Position numbers and translations under genes: made by a program. Below are positions 43,781-53,416 of a DNA stretch of 64,000 bases, piece by piece. The DNA is taken from assembly GCF_032884065.1 (NCBI RefSeq), contig NC_088872.1, forward strand, positions 6,690,186-6,754,185, read 5' to 3'. The notes beneath the pieces are model-generated. The model had not been told where the DNA came from, searched no databases, and worked only from the letters and a program-made list of their open reading frames with translations. The stretch's first letter is position 1; each line of letters begins with the position of its first letter. This DNA comes from Artemia franciscana. Lineage: Eukaryota; Arthropoda; Branchiopoda; Anostraca; Artemiidae.

Positions 43781-44430
43781 AATGTTTCGACAAGGACCTC
43801 TGGCAAGTCGTCTTTAGAGCTAACAAAAAAAAGAAAAAAAAAAGAAAAAAATAGACTTTTCGAAGTGAACCTAACAAGAGGAGAATAGATACTGAATCAA
43901 AAAACCAGCCTGAAATAAATGAAAGAAAATTCACCAATTGGATTGAACAAATCTTTGCCTTGCAATAGACTTTTCCTTTCTGCAACTTCGATTTTCATTG
44001 GACAAATAAAAAAAAACAAGTTTTTTTAAATGAAAGTAAGGAGCGACATTAAAACTTAAAACGAACAGAAATTACTCCATATATGAAAGGGGCTTTTCCT
44101 CCTCAACGTCTCGCTCTTTACGCTAAAGTTTGACTCTTTCTCTTAACTCTACTTTTTAAAACAGTAAAAAAACTGGGCCAAAGCAGAATCAAAGGTGTAA
44201 TTTTTATTTTCAATTCTCAGGGACTTATCTATTGAAATTTTATGTTCACTGCAATCGTTTCCTCATTTGTTGAAGGGCCCTACCAATGTAAATTTTCCCA
44301 CATGAACACGAGACTGTATAGACACCACTACCCAGTATAGGGTCAGTTTTATCCTTTCCCGAGTTGAAAAATTGTTCAACTGTTTGTTCAGTTTTGAAAG
44401 AAACAGAGAGATTATGTTAGGTCTTAGAAT
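43781..44430 (-). pseudogene. Penelope-like element relict interrupted by R1
   Basis: Read on the - strand. 44400-44280 encodes SGVYTVSCSCGKIYIGRA then QQMRKRL, a canonical GIY-YIG start (GVY and YIG both intact). A one-base shift follows, then EHKISIDKS and FDSALAQ, the usual EH and ALAEH region, ending at about 44172. There an R1 left-arm fragment (44010-44175) is inserted. At 43818-43781 is a tail motif CTAAAGACGAC, loop, GTCGAAACATTTGC, a diverged counterpart of the motif at 7844-7886. Order nuclease, then tail motif, is the same as at 7049-7886. No RT part was found. Confidence 0.75.
44010..44175 (-). repeat. R1 left-arm fragment inserted in the Penelope relict
   Basis: AAAGTAAGGAGCGACATT, AATTACTCCATATATGAAA and CTCGCTCTTTACGCTAAAG match the left arm at 40705-40805. 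Only this arm is present (a solo arm). Confidence 0.75.
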
Positions 44431-45774
44431 GTGTGGAGATTAGTTAATTTCTAATTACCTAATCTGGAGATTAGGTAATCCGAATAACATTATATAATAT
44501 TGGGAGATTAATGTGGCCTTGGAATTTATTTGCAACACAAATTATACAGAAGAATGGAAAAACTGAAAGATGTAATTCGAATTTTTGGACATCAAATGTA
44601 TGACCAAAGTTTATTTGGTATAAACAGCTATATTTCCTAATTAATTCTCCGAGTGAGGAAAGAAGATAAAAAAAAAAATCGAAAAGTCAGCATTTCTAAA
44701 GATTTTGAGAATCAAATAAAAAAAAATTGAAATGTGGACAGAACCCACAGATAGAACTTGTTTAGTTTGATGGAACGGGCTATAAATTTCGCCCTTCCAA
44801 TAAATGCTGCATAACGTCTTTTAAATTACCCCAGCCAACTTACGCTGAAGTAACACCAAGAACGTATATCCCTAGAAATCCATCGTTACACCATTCTTTC
44901 AGGTTAGTGAGAGTCAAGCAGAGAATAATAATCGTGTTCTTCAGTAAGCTATTACCCGTTATTGCAGTAAAATGTTACGAGCGCAAAGGAAAGTGGCCAT
45001 AGACTCATCGTTCATCGGTTTGGCGGCCGCTCCAAAACCGAATTTAACCTTACAAAGAAGAAGTAAAGACATCGATAATAATATTTTTATTTATTAACAA
45101 CATTTAAAAAAGAAACACTTATATTACTCTGAAACATATGATCCCTAAACCTCCCAAATTATATACGAGATCAAAAAGCAATGGATAGTGTGAGGAATGA
45201 TAAATTAAACATTTTTGCAATAAAAAGTAACCGGTTTGTGAACACTAACATTATTTACATGGTTATATAGTACAAATTGCAAACAAAATTACTAATGAAT
45301 CACACCGATGTGTTTTCTCGCAAAAACTCACCTTTCAAAATTTTTTCAACATGTTTTTTTCTTTTTTTCATCATGCTCAGTTTTTTTTTTAAATGCAATT
45401 TGTCAATTGATTTACGTCCGTGGGAACATCCAGCATAATTCCATGCAGGAACATACTTGAAGTTTCAGTGACCCTAACCTCTATTTTATCTTTTTTTTCT
45501 AATCAGCATAGGTTTATCGTAAAAAACTACTAATTTTATGTACATTAAAAACTAAATAATAACTCACCAGTTTATCACGGTACTCAAGTTTACACATTAT
45601 CCTCAAGGGTTTAAAAGTGAATAGAGAAAATATTTGTAGACACTTTTTTTATGTATGTAGAACAATTTTTTTTTTACAAACCAGAAATACCCCCCTCCCC
45701 CCCCCCCCTAAGGTAGCCCTTAGAATGCATGCATGAGGTATATTGACACTTATTTTGAGATTTCTAACGTAGTA
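44431..45774. other. Intergenic DNA, nothing recognised
   Basis: AT-rich. A C run at 45691-45709, a GGCGGCCGC word at 45022-45030 and several A runs are the only notable items. No conserved frame. Confidence 0.5.
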
Positions 45775-46115
45775 TCAGTTCTTGCAATAGTAGTGAAACA
45801 GGGTACAGGTACGCAACAGGATATGAAACAGGGTACCAGAGTAAAAATGGTAGACAAAAGAAGGTAACCGTAGCAATGGCAACAAAAATACTTCTGATGT
45901 CTTATCTGTTCCTACAACGGTAGTGAAAAGGGGAACGCTTACCAGACTATAAATGGTAAACAAAAGATGATAACATGGTTAAAAAAAGACGTACAATGTC
46001 TTATCAGTTCTTACTAAGGTAGTGAAATGGGGTTCGCTTACCAGAATAAAAATGGTAGCATGGTAACAACAAGATTTCTAACGACTTCTGCTAAGGAAAT
46101 AGGTTACGCTTACCA
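45775..46115 (+). repeat. Degenerate tandem repeat, about 115-bp period
   Basis: Three to four copies of TATCAGTTCTTxCxAxxGTAGTGAAA, GGGGTTCGCTTACCAGA, ATAAAAATGGTAxACAAAAG and CATGGTAACAA words. The frames crossing it are fortuitous. Confidence 0.65.
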
Positions 46116-47689
46116 GAATACAAACGATATTTGTCTGGTAAATTGTTTCAAAAATATCAAGGACACATTCTTCTCAAATTTGCAAGGGTATTTTTGGGAA
46201 ATCTTTGGAATGTTTCGGGTAAATGTCCAAATAAACCCCTAAGTACTTCAATGCCCATACAAACCACTCAATACCACAGCTTCAAATATAATACTGGCCC
46301 ATCAAATCTGTTAAGCAATAAGTTAGAATTTAAATCGTAACATTTCCAAAGCACTATTTTTTGGCTTGGTTCTATGGATTAAAACTAATTAACCTAATTA
46401 ACTAAACAATTAATTAATTTAATGAAATGCTAATTAAAATAAACTTAAAAACTAATTAATCTTTGAGTCCAGATATCTTTTAGTCAAATTCAAATGTTCC
46501 TGGGTTTTAAGTACCCAAAGAAGATATATTGCTTTATACATATTGCTTATAATCACAAGCTCTGTCACAAGACATATTGCTTGTGCTTCATTAGCTCTTT
46601 CTCGTGAGAGACGTTTCTGTCAAGATAAATCCTTTTCTTGTATCTAGTTTTTCGTTTTATTATGTTTTTCAGTGATAAACTGATTACTTCCTAAGTGAAG
46701 GTAACACACATAACTATTTTTTAAATATTAATAACAATAAAACAAACTGGCTTTCTGCTTTGTACACACAATATTTGAAGGTCATAGTAATAATTTAAGG
46801 ATGAGTTTAAAATGGAATAGTGGTAATTCACTTGGAAAACGGTCTCCCAATCTGAACAAAATAGTTGTTTTCTATGTTTCTATTTAAAAAATAGGATGTC
46901 TACTTTTCTTTTTCTAGTGGAAAAATAGTTTATCTGAATATTTTTCTCTCCTTCTTTTGTATTTATGTAAAAAAAAAATAGAGTGGAGTGTTATGAACTC
47001 ATAACTACAGGGTGAAATGCAGATGCCTCTCTACCCTAAAACCAAACACAGTAAGTACATATTTCACAAGTGGTGCAAAATTCCTTTCAAAATTTAATTT
47101 TCAGGAATTTTTTTAGCTTGCTGGCTACAAACCTGAGGCTTGCTGGCTGCAATATCAAGGCTAATATTGAAATATAGACCTCCGTAGTCAAAACAGATGC
47201 AGAAAGTATTTGACGAAGGGAGGTCATGTCTTATAATTGAAATTTTAGTCTTGTAAGAAGTTTTAATCGGTAACATTGCAAGCCAAAAATTGGGATGCTT
47301 TAGGTGGGGGACTGTTCTTCAAGTACTCAATGTGTAGATTGTAGAGTCTACTCCTGTTGGTAATCTGACCGAACTGTGTTTCAGCGTGTTTGGTGTATTG
47401 GCTTGAGAAACGGTGGTACATGTAGAAATATCTCATCAGGAGAAGGATACTTGTAGAAAACAGCTATTGACGCCACATCAAATATTCAACTTGTAAAGTT
47501 ACCTGATCAGTTCTATAACTCGCCATTGAGGCCCTGTTTTAGACCCTCTAAAGTAATCAGGGTTTCAGGAAACGCTACACAAAAGGGCATCCATATTTGG
47601 TAAAAGACCTGATGCATGACTAGTAATAAGGGTAATCAAGCTGGATGGCAACATATCCTTAGAAAGAATTAAGCTTTCTCGGGCAGGAG
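46116..47689. other. Intergenic DNA, no gene recognised
   Basis: 46380-46460 is rich in AATTAACTAA words. No protein motif was seen on either strand. Confidence 0.5.
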
Positions 47690-47826
47690 ACTCGGATCTC
47701 ACCACAGGGAAGCTTAGACAGGGTCACTATACTCATAGAGATGTTACCTATGAGGAGACAGGATCTCACATAGGGAAGCTTAGACAGGGTCACTATACTC
47801 ATAAAGATGTTACCTATGAGGAGACA
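47690..47826. repeat. Tandem duplication of a 68-bp unit
   Basis: GGATCTCACxACAGGGAAGC, TTAGACAGGGTCACTATACT, CATAGAGATGTTACCTATGA, GGAGACA occurs twice with two or three differences. It gives the repeated peptide LLIGNISMSIVTLSKLP on the - strand, not regarded as coding. Confidence 0.8.
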
Positions 47827-48695
47827 TTTTAGATATCCCACCATTATATTTTGAACACTAAATCATGTCTTACCAAGCATTTTATTTACCATTACTTCAC
47901 CGTGTTTTATCGGGAGACCGTTTTATCAATGTGTTTCAACTTATCATAAGAGATGGAATAAGGAAAAACCATGTAAGGGAAGATTTTTTGGAAATACATA
48001 TTAAAATGCCTGGTTAAATCACATTTACATTCATAGAATTTACCTGCGTTTTGACAGAGGACAGTAAATATTGCTAACAATAAACCTTTTCACCAGAGCG
48101 TCATAACTTACCATTAAAGATAGAATAAGGAAAAAACCGTCTACAGGAATGTTTTTTGCAAATGCATAAAATATATCAGGTTAAATCACATTTCCAGTTT
48201 TAGAATTGAACTAAGTTCTGACAGAAGACGGAAAATTTTGTCAAGCGATAAAATCGAAAGTTTACAAGAATTTAAGCAGATATGTCTTACAGAAAGTGAA
48301 ATTCTTGTATTTTCCAGAGAAATTGATAGAAAAAAAAAATACCTTTTCAAAAATTCTTTCCAGGTAATTTTCGTTTGCTATTGGTAATTTTGCAAGCAAA
48401 AGGAAAGCTTTTACCAGCGCGTGTACATAGGAAAATTTTTATCAACTTTAAATTTAATTATGCCGGCCGATGAAACGTTTTCCAAAATTTATCAAAAACA
48501 GAAGCGTGCCGGATATCTGTCAGTATGAAGATATTTGTTTTGTTAAGCAGTTCGAAGTCCGGCTGCCGAACTGAAATCCAACTCCTCTCAAAACCTAGCA
48601 TCAACATCAATAGTAATAATGAAAGACGATTATCTTATGTCTGTCCAACTTTTTCAACATTATTTGCTGTGCTGAAATCGCTAAACAAATATTTT
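47827..48695. other. Sequence downstream of the protease gene, nothing certain
   Basis: 47930-48075 and 48095-48245 are two diverged copies of a block (TTATCATAAGAGATGGAATA vs TTACCATTAAAGATAGAATA, then GGTTAAATCACATTTxCA). This side is the 3' flank of the - strand protease gene; no clear AATAAA is seen in the first 100 bases after its stop. Confidence 0.45.
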
Positions 48696-48872
48696 CTATG
48701 CAGAGCAATTCTGTTCATCGCTGCCATCGCTGCAATCTGAAAATCCGTTGCAAATTTTGCTCTGAGGGATACATTCTCCTAGATGACACCGATGCCCGTT
48801 ACAGCGTGATACTTTTGCTGGTGGTAGTGACGCAGACATTACTTGTTCAATCCAAGGCATGTATTTGGAAAC
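48696..48872 (-). CDS. Serine protease gene, last exon: S1 C-terminal helix plus LDL-receptor class A module
   Basis: The exon starts after TTTTATGTTCCAG and reads [18 protein letters not shown], the closing strand and helix of a trypsin-like (S1) domain. It is followed by a complete LDLa module: six Cys in [24 protein letters not shown] and SDGSDEQNC, with the calcium-binding SDGSDE. It ends CSA then TAG at 48696-48698. No GT donor lies between the module and the stop, so this is taken as the terminal exon. It joins in phase 0 to 63794-63880. An S1 domain followed by LDLa is the layout of the arthropod egg-shell protease nudel and some mosaic proteases; nudel-like is the best guess. Extracellular by inference. 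Confidence 0.85.
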   Translation of the reverse strand, partial: VSKYMPWIEQVMSASLPPAKVSRCNGHRCHLGECIPQSKICNGFSDCSDGSDEQNCSA

Positions 48873-48969
48873 CTGGAACATAAAATGTTTAGAGAAAAAT
48901 TAAATAAGGTGGTCTTTCCTAGAACGTAGATAAATATGTCACTATACATATGTAAATCACTATACATAT
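48873..48969. repeat. Left part of a CACTATACATATG tandem array, cut by LINE B
   Basis: AAATTAAATAAGGTGGTCTT, CTAGAACGTAGATAAATATG and two TCACTATACATATG words match units of the array at 52549-52935. LINE B interrupts the array at about 48970. Confidence 0.8.
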
Positions 48970-49534
48970 ACCGCACTCAAGCAAAAATTTCTCATCAAAG
49001 TTCATCAGGCACAGCTCAAAAATTGACAAACCCTTCCCGATCCCGAACTCTCCTCCCTTATCCTTTGCTACCTCCTCCCCCTCCCCGCATACAGAAGTCC
49101 TATTTCCTCCCCCCTCACAGTATGCTGCCCTATACCCTCCCTACTCTGCCACAAACCAGCAATTTCTTGACGGACATGAATCACTATTCCCAACCAGGCC
49201 CCCTTTCCCAGCACTTTACGAAACCCCACCCCCAGTCCATTCGTTTTATCCCTCGTGCCTACCCTGTCAACGTGACTCAGGTCTGAGACTTTTTAATTGT
49301 CTTATAATGAATCCTAATTGTTCTCCTCGTGCTTCATCCATATCATTGCCCGTCCCCCCATCCCCAAATCCCCAAGATAAATCCTTTTCTTACTCTAATA
49401 ATTCATCTTTCGATGTTGACCCTAATAGTCACCCCATAACAGTCAAATGTGCTCCCTTGGTCCCCTGTTCTACTACATTAATCTGGCCCCCGCTAAGAAT
49501 CCCACCACGCCCCTTGTACCCATTTGTAATTTAA
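48936..49534 (+). pseudogene. LINE B, Pro/Ser-rich ORF1 remnant
   Basis: Two consecutive frames (48936-49286 and 49307-49534) are rich in Pro and Ser (PYPLLPPPPPRIQ; SLPVPPSPNPQ) with no zinc knuckle. They lie immediately 5' of the endonuclease and so occupy the ORF1 position. The first Met of the upstream frame lies in the flanking array, so it is not a real start. Confidence 0.4.
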
Positions 49535-52500
49535 ATAAAGTTAAGTGTAAAAATGGTACCTTTGCAGGTCGTTTTAAATTTCCCACACTTTTGTTAAGCA
49601 ACGTTGAAAGTCTTAATTTTGACAAACTTAATGAATTAGACTCCTTTTCTAAAATATATAGATCAGACATAATTGCTATTACTGAAGTACACGCTCAAAA
49701 CACACACATGTTAAAAATGAATAATTTCACCCAGTTTATTAAACTCAGACCCGAAACCCACCCTCTGGGTAAGAAAGGGGGTGGAATTCTTTTCTTTGTC
49801 CGTAATGATTTTTATCCTTCAGAAATATTAGTTCCTTGTCTTACTCCCTTTGATGAAATTTTGTGGGTTTGTGTTCGACCTAAAGTCTTACCACGTCCTT
49901 TCAATTTGATTGTCCTGTGTTGTTTTTACTACTCTCCTGGGCAGAGAGCGGCTGAAAAAATTAATTTTATTGAAAAATTGCATGGCAGTGCCGACTATGT
50001 ACTATCTAAATACCCAAATGCTGGAATTTTCCTCTTAGGTGATGCAAATGAATTAAAACTTGAGTCTACATGTAATACTTTTAGTCTAAAACAAATTGTA
50101 AAAGTCCCTACTACCAAAGGCAATTCTACTCTTGATTTAATATGCACCAATATGTCAAATTTCTACAGACCCGTCACCATTCTTCCCCCTCTCGGAGGTA
50201 GTTACCACTTTAGCCTACTCCTATCTCCACTAGCTACAGTTAAACATTCCTTTACTATTACTGAAACCGTCTTTAGACCTCTAATTGACTCAGGACTAAT
50301 TGACTCAGGACAATTTTGGCTCTTGGATCACTAGTGAAAATTGGTCCCCTGTGTACCAAACAAATGATGTCGACTTCAAGGCTTTGTCCCTCCAAAATTT
50401 ATTGAGGAATAATTATGAAGCCCATTTTCCGGTGAAAAAAATTAAAATATGCTCTACCGATAAACCTTACATTACTGCGACTTTTAAAAAACTAATAAGG
50501 AAAAAAAAATCAATTTGTTCAAGCAAGGACATATCACACAGGCTAATGATCTAAGAAAGTTCCTGAAGAGAAAATTGAGAAAGGCAGCTTCTGGGTATTA
50601 CAATAGTAAGGTTAAGGATTTGTATTCTAACAAACCCAAACAATGGTACAGGAAAATTAAAGAGATTTGCGGAAAAAACCCTGTTGAAGTTAATTTTCAT
50701 CTCCCTGAGCCCCCTTACAAGATAGCCAACGATTTGAACCTGCATCTTGCGTCCATAGTACAAAGTCTCCCCCCTTTCACTGGCTCAGGTCAAACTATTC
50801 CTCCCTCCACCTCTTTCCCCCAAATTTCTCCCTCTGATATTATAAATAAAATTGAAAAGCTCAAAAAATCAAGTACTTGCCCATTAGACATCCCAATTGA
50901 CTTGATTAAAGCCTTTTCAGACACAATTGCTGGACCTTTATCTGATATTTTTAACCGAATTACAAAATCTGGTAAATTCCCAAGTTGCTGGAAACTAGGT
51001 TTTATAACACCCATCCCAAAGAAATCTTCCAGTCTGACTATAACCAACATGTGTCCTATTACACTCACTCCAGTTTTTTCTAAGCTTTACGAAGGGTTCC
51101 TTTGTGACTGGCTTAAAATTAAAATTATACCACGCATTGACATCCGACAGTTTTGGTAATTTAAGAAAAACCTCCACCACCCATTACCTTGTACACTTGA
51201 TTCACACGATCCTATGTGAACTAGAGAAACCAAATGTTTGGCTAAACCTGGTTTTAGTCGATTTCCAAAAAGCGTTTGACTTAGTTGACCACACTATCCT
51301 AATTCGTTTACTACATGATAACTTTGAAATTGACCCACTCTTAGTAAATATTGTTATATCGTTCCTTTCAGACAGATCACAAGTTGTAAAATACAAAAAT
51401 ACCTTCTCTAACCCCCTCCCTAGGTACTGTGGAATACCTTAAGGAACCTTATTGGGACCACTATTATTTCTTGTCATGATTAACGAAATTGGCAAGGAAT
51501 TCCCCCAAAGATGGAAATATGTTAATGACTTGTCGATCCTTGAAGTATGTCATAGGAATATTAAAAGTGACGCCCGTTGAAATCCTAACCCAATGTTCGG
51601 ATGAATCCAAGAATCTAAATATGACAGTAAATCCCACTAAATCACAGATAATGACAATCAACTTCTTGAAATCTACTCCTGCTTTATGCGATCCGATCCC
51701 AAGCGAAATGCTAGTGAAACATGTTAAGCTTCTTGGTGTCACAATTTCTAATGATCTTAAGTGGGAAACACATGTATCCAACATTGTTAAACAAGCAAAT
51801 GTTTCACTATCCATTTTTAAGCTACTAAACAAATTTAATTGTCCTAAGATACATTCCCTCCGTGTTTACTTATCCTTTATCAGGCCGTTATTAAAATATG
51901 CATGTCCGGTCTGGCATTCGCAACTTTCAAATGAACTTAGTGACAAAATCGAGTCGGTCCAAAAGCGTTCGCTCAGGATCATTTACAAAGAAGGCAAAAT
52001 TCCATACTCCTTCCTCCTTAAAGCTGCGCGCATTACCACCTTAAAAGAAAGGAGGGACAAAATTTGCCTGATTTTCGCTAAATCAGTCATTTCCAATCCC
52101 CGTACTGAGGACTTACTCCCTGATTTTCACAATCCCATTAGACTCCGACTCCCTCGGTCAGCCTCCTTAGCAATCCCAACTTACTCTCCGATCCATGCTG
52201 TTACAGAAAGGTTTCGCAAAAGTTTTATACCCTTTATTCTGGAACACCTTAATAATAATTCGTGATTATGTAATTGCCAAATTCCCCTTTTCCTCTATTG
52301 CCGTTTTTATTCTTTTTTTATTTACTGCAATGTTTTTGTAATTTAATTGTTAAGTTTACTGATTTGCCCTTTATCTTTGATGATTTTGCATTTTTAATCC
52401 CTTTTAATTTTAAGTGTTTGACTTAATGTACTATTTTGATTTTTTTTTCTTTTTTTCTTAGCTTTTAGTGACATATAAAGCGAATTCGGCTCTTTAGAGC

Positions 52501-52548
52501 TTGTGATAGTCTTTTGCAAATAAATATTATCTTATCTTATCTTACCTA
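48970..52548 (+). mobile_element. LINE B: dead non-LTR retrotransposon inserted in a tandem array
   Basis: The element starts near CCGCACTCAAGC and ends with a short tandem tail ATTATCTTATCTTATCTTA (TCTTA repeats) preceded by a conserved 3' hairpin region (GAATTCGGCTCTTTAGAGC). Both flanks are the same tandem array, so the insertion point is visible. Order: Pro-rich leader or ORF1 remnant (48936-49530), APE endonuclease (49560-50300), reverse transcriptase (50515-52265), 3' UTR. It sits in the 14.9-kb intron of the protease gene, antisense to it. A second 3' fragment is at 53105-53360. Confidence 0.85.
49447..52265 (+). pseudogene. LINE B ORF2: endonuclease and reverse transcriptase, multiply broken
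   Basis: Consecutive frames cover one ORF2. 49560-50334: APE nuclease with SNVESL, DIIAITEVHA, GDANEL (usually GDFN), LDLICTN and GGSYHFS (usually SDHxS; the catalytic Asp is Tyr). 50515-51159: IPIDLIKAFSD, WKLGFITPIPKK, ITLTPVFSKLYE. 51104-51442: LVDFQKAFDLVDH, then CGIP, a stop, GTLLGPLLF (the usual IPQGS/T Gln codon is TAA). About 51505: KYVNDLSI, the YxDD box with Asp replaced by Asn. 51540-52265: the C-terminal domain, with RIIYKEGKIPYS. At least three frameshifts, one stop and two active-site losses: inactive. The motif style suggests a CR1-like clade. Confidence 0.85.
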
Positions 52549-52935
52549 TATGTAAAATCACTATACATATGTATGTCACTATACATATTTAAAAGAAATG
52601 AAATAAGGTGGTCATTCCTAAAACGTAGATACATATGTCACTATATATATGTATGTCACTATACATATTTAAAGAAAAATCAAATAAGGTTGTCTCTCCT
52701 AAAATGTAGATACATATATCACCATACATATGTAAATCATTATACATATGTATGTCCCTATGCATACTTAAAGAAAAATGAAATAAGGTGGTCTTCCCTA
52801 AAACGTAGATACATATGTCACTATACATATGCCCCTATACATATGTAAATCACTATAAATATGTATGTAGCTATAATATTTAAAGAAAAATGAAATAAGG
52901 TGGTCTTCCCTAAAACGTAGATAAATATAATATGT
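52549..52935 (+). repeat. Tandem array of about 100-bp units
   Basis: Units contain AAAGAAAAATGAAATAAGGT, GGTCTTCCCTAAAACGTAG, ATACATATGTCACTATACAT and ATGTAAATCACTATACATAT. About four units here, plus one or so at 48873-48969 before LINE B was inserted. Frames such as 52573-52848 are array translations (YICHYTYV). Confidence 0.85.
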
Positions 52936-53104
52936 CACCAACTCTCAGCCAATAAGTTTTTTCATCCCTCAAAGAGACAGAGTAAAACTAAGAGACAAAT
53001 AGCGCTCAGTAGTATAGATTAGTTAGCAGAGACTATCGGGAATTAATGGCAGTTTTCTTTTAAAACTTATAATTCACTTTGGTAAAAATCAAAATTATAT
53101 ATAA
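52936..53104. other. Short spacer
   Basis: Nothing recognised between the tandem array and the LINE B fragment. Confidence 0.4.
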
Positions 53105-53360
53105 AGTATTTCAGTTGAAAAGATAAGATATGTATTTCGAAAAATCACTATCACAAGCCCACAAAGGGCCGAATTTGGACTTCGGAGTCAAGAATATCAT
53201 AAGAAACACGAAAACTGGCAAAAATACAAAAAAAAAGAAAAAAAAAGAAAAATCAGAATGAGTAATCATTCGTAAGTCACAAATTTAACTGTAAAAAGTC
53301 AATTAAAAATTATAAAGATAAAAATGGCCAAACTAAGCTAAAAAAAACAATTAACAAAAG
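53105..53360 (-). mobile_element. LINE B family 3' fragment
   Basis: On the - strand the end reads CGGCCCTTTGTGGGCTTGTG, GATAGTG, then ATACATATCTTATC, matching the 3' hairpin region and tail of LINE B at 52475-52545. Similarity fades in an A-rich 3' UTR. It is a 5'-truncated copy with opposite orientation, 600 bp from LINE B. Confidence 0.65.

Positions 53361-53362
<2 letters not shown>

Positions 53363-53415
<53 letters not shown>
53363..53415. repeat. AT dinucleotide run next to a Helitron 3' end
   Basis: About 26 AT units. Helitrons insert between A and T, and here the 3' end CTAG is followed directly by such a run, as also at 61007-61039 and 61204-61299. Confidence 0.9.

Positions 53416-53416
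<1 letters not shown>

Noticed and set aside
52549..52935. Regular spaced repeats considered as a CRISPR array
   Set aside because: The units are contiguous, diverged and have no unique spacers; the genome is eukaryotic.
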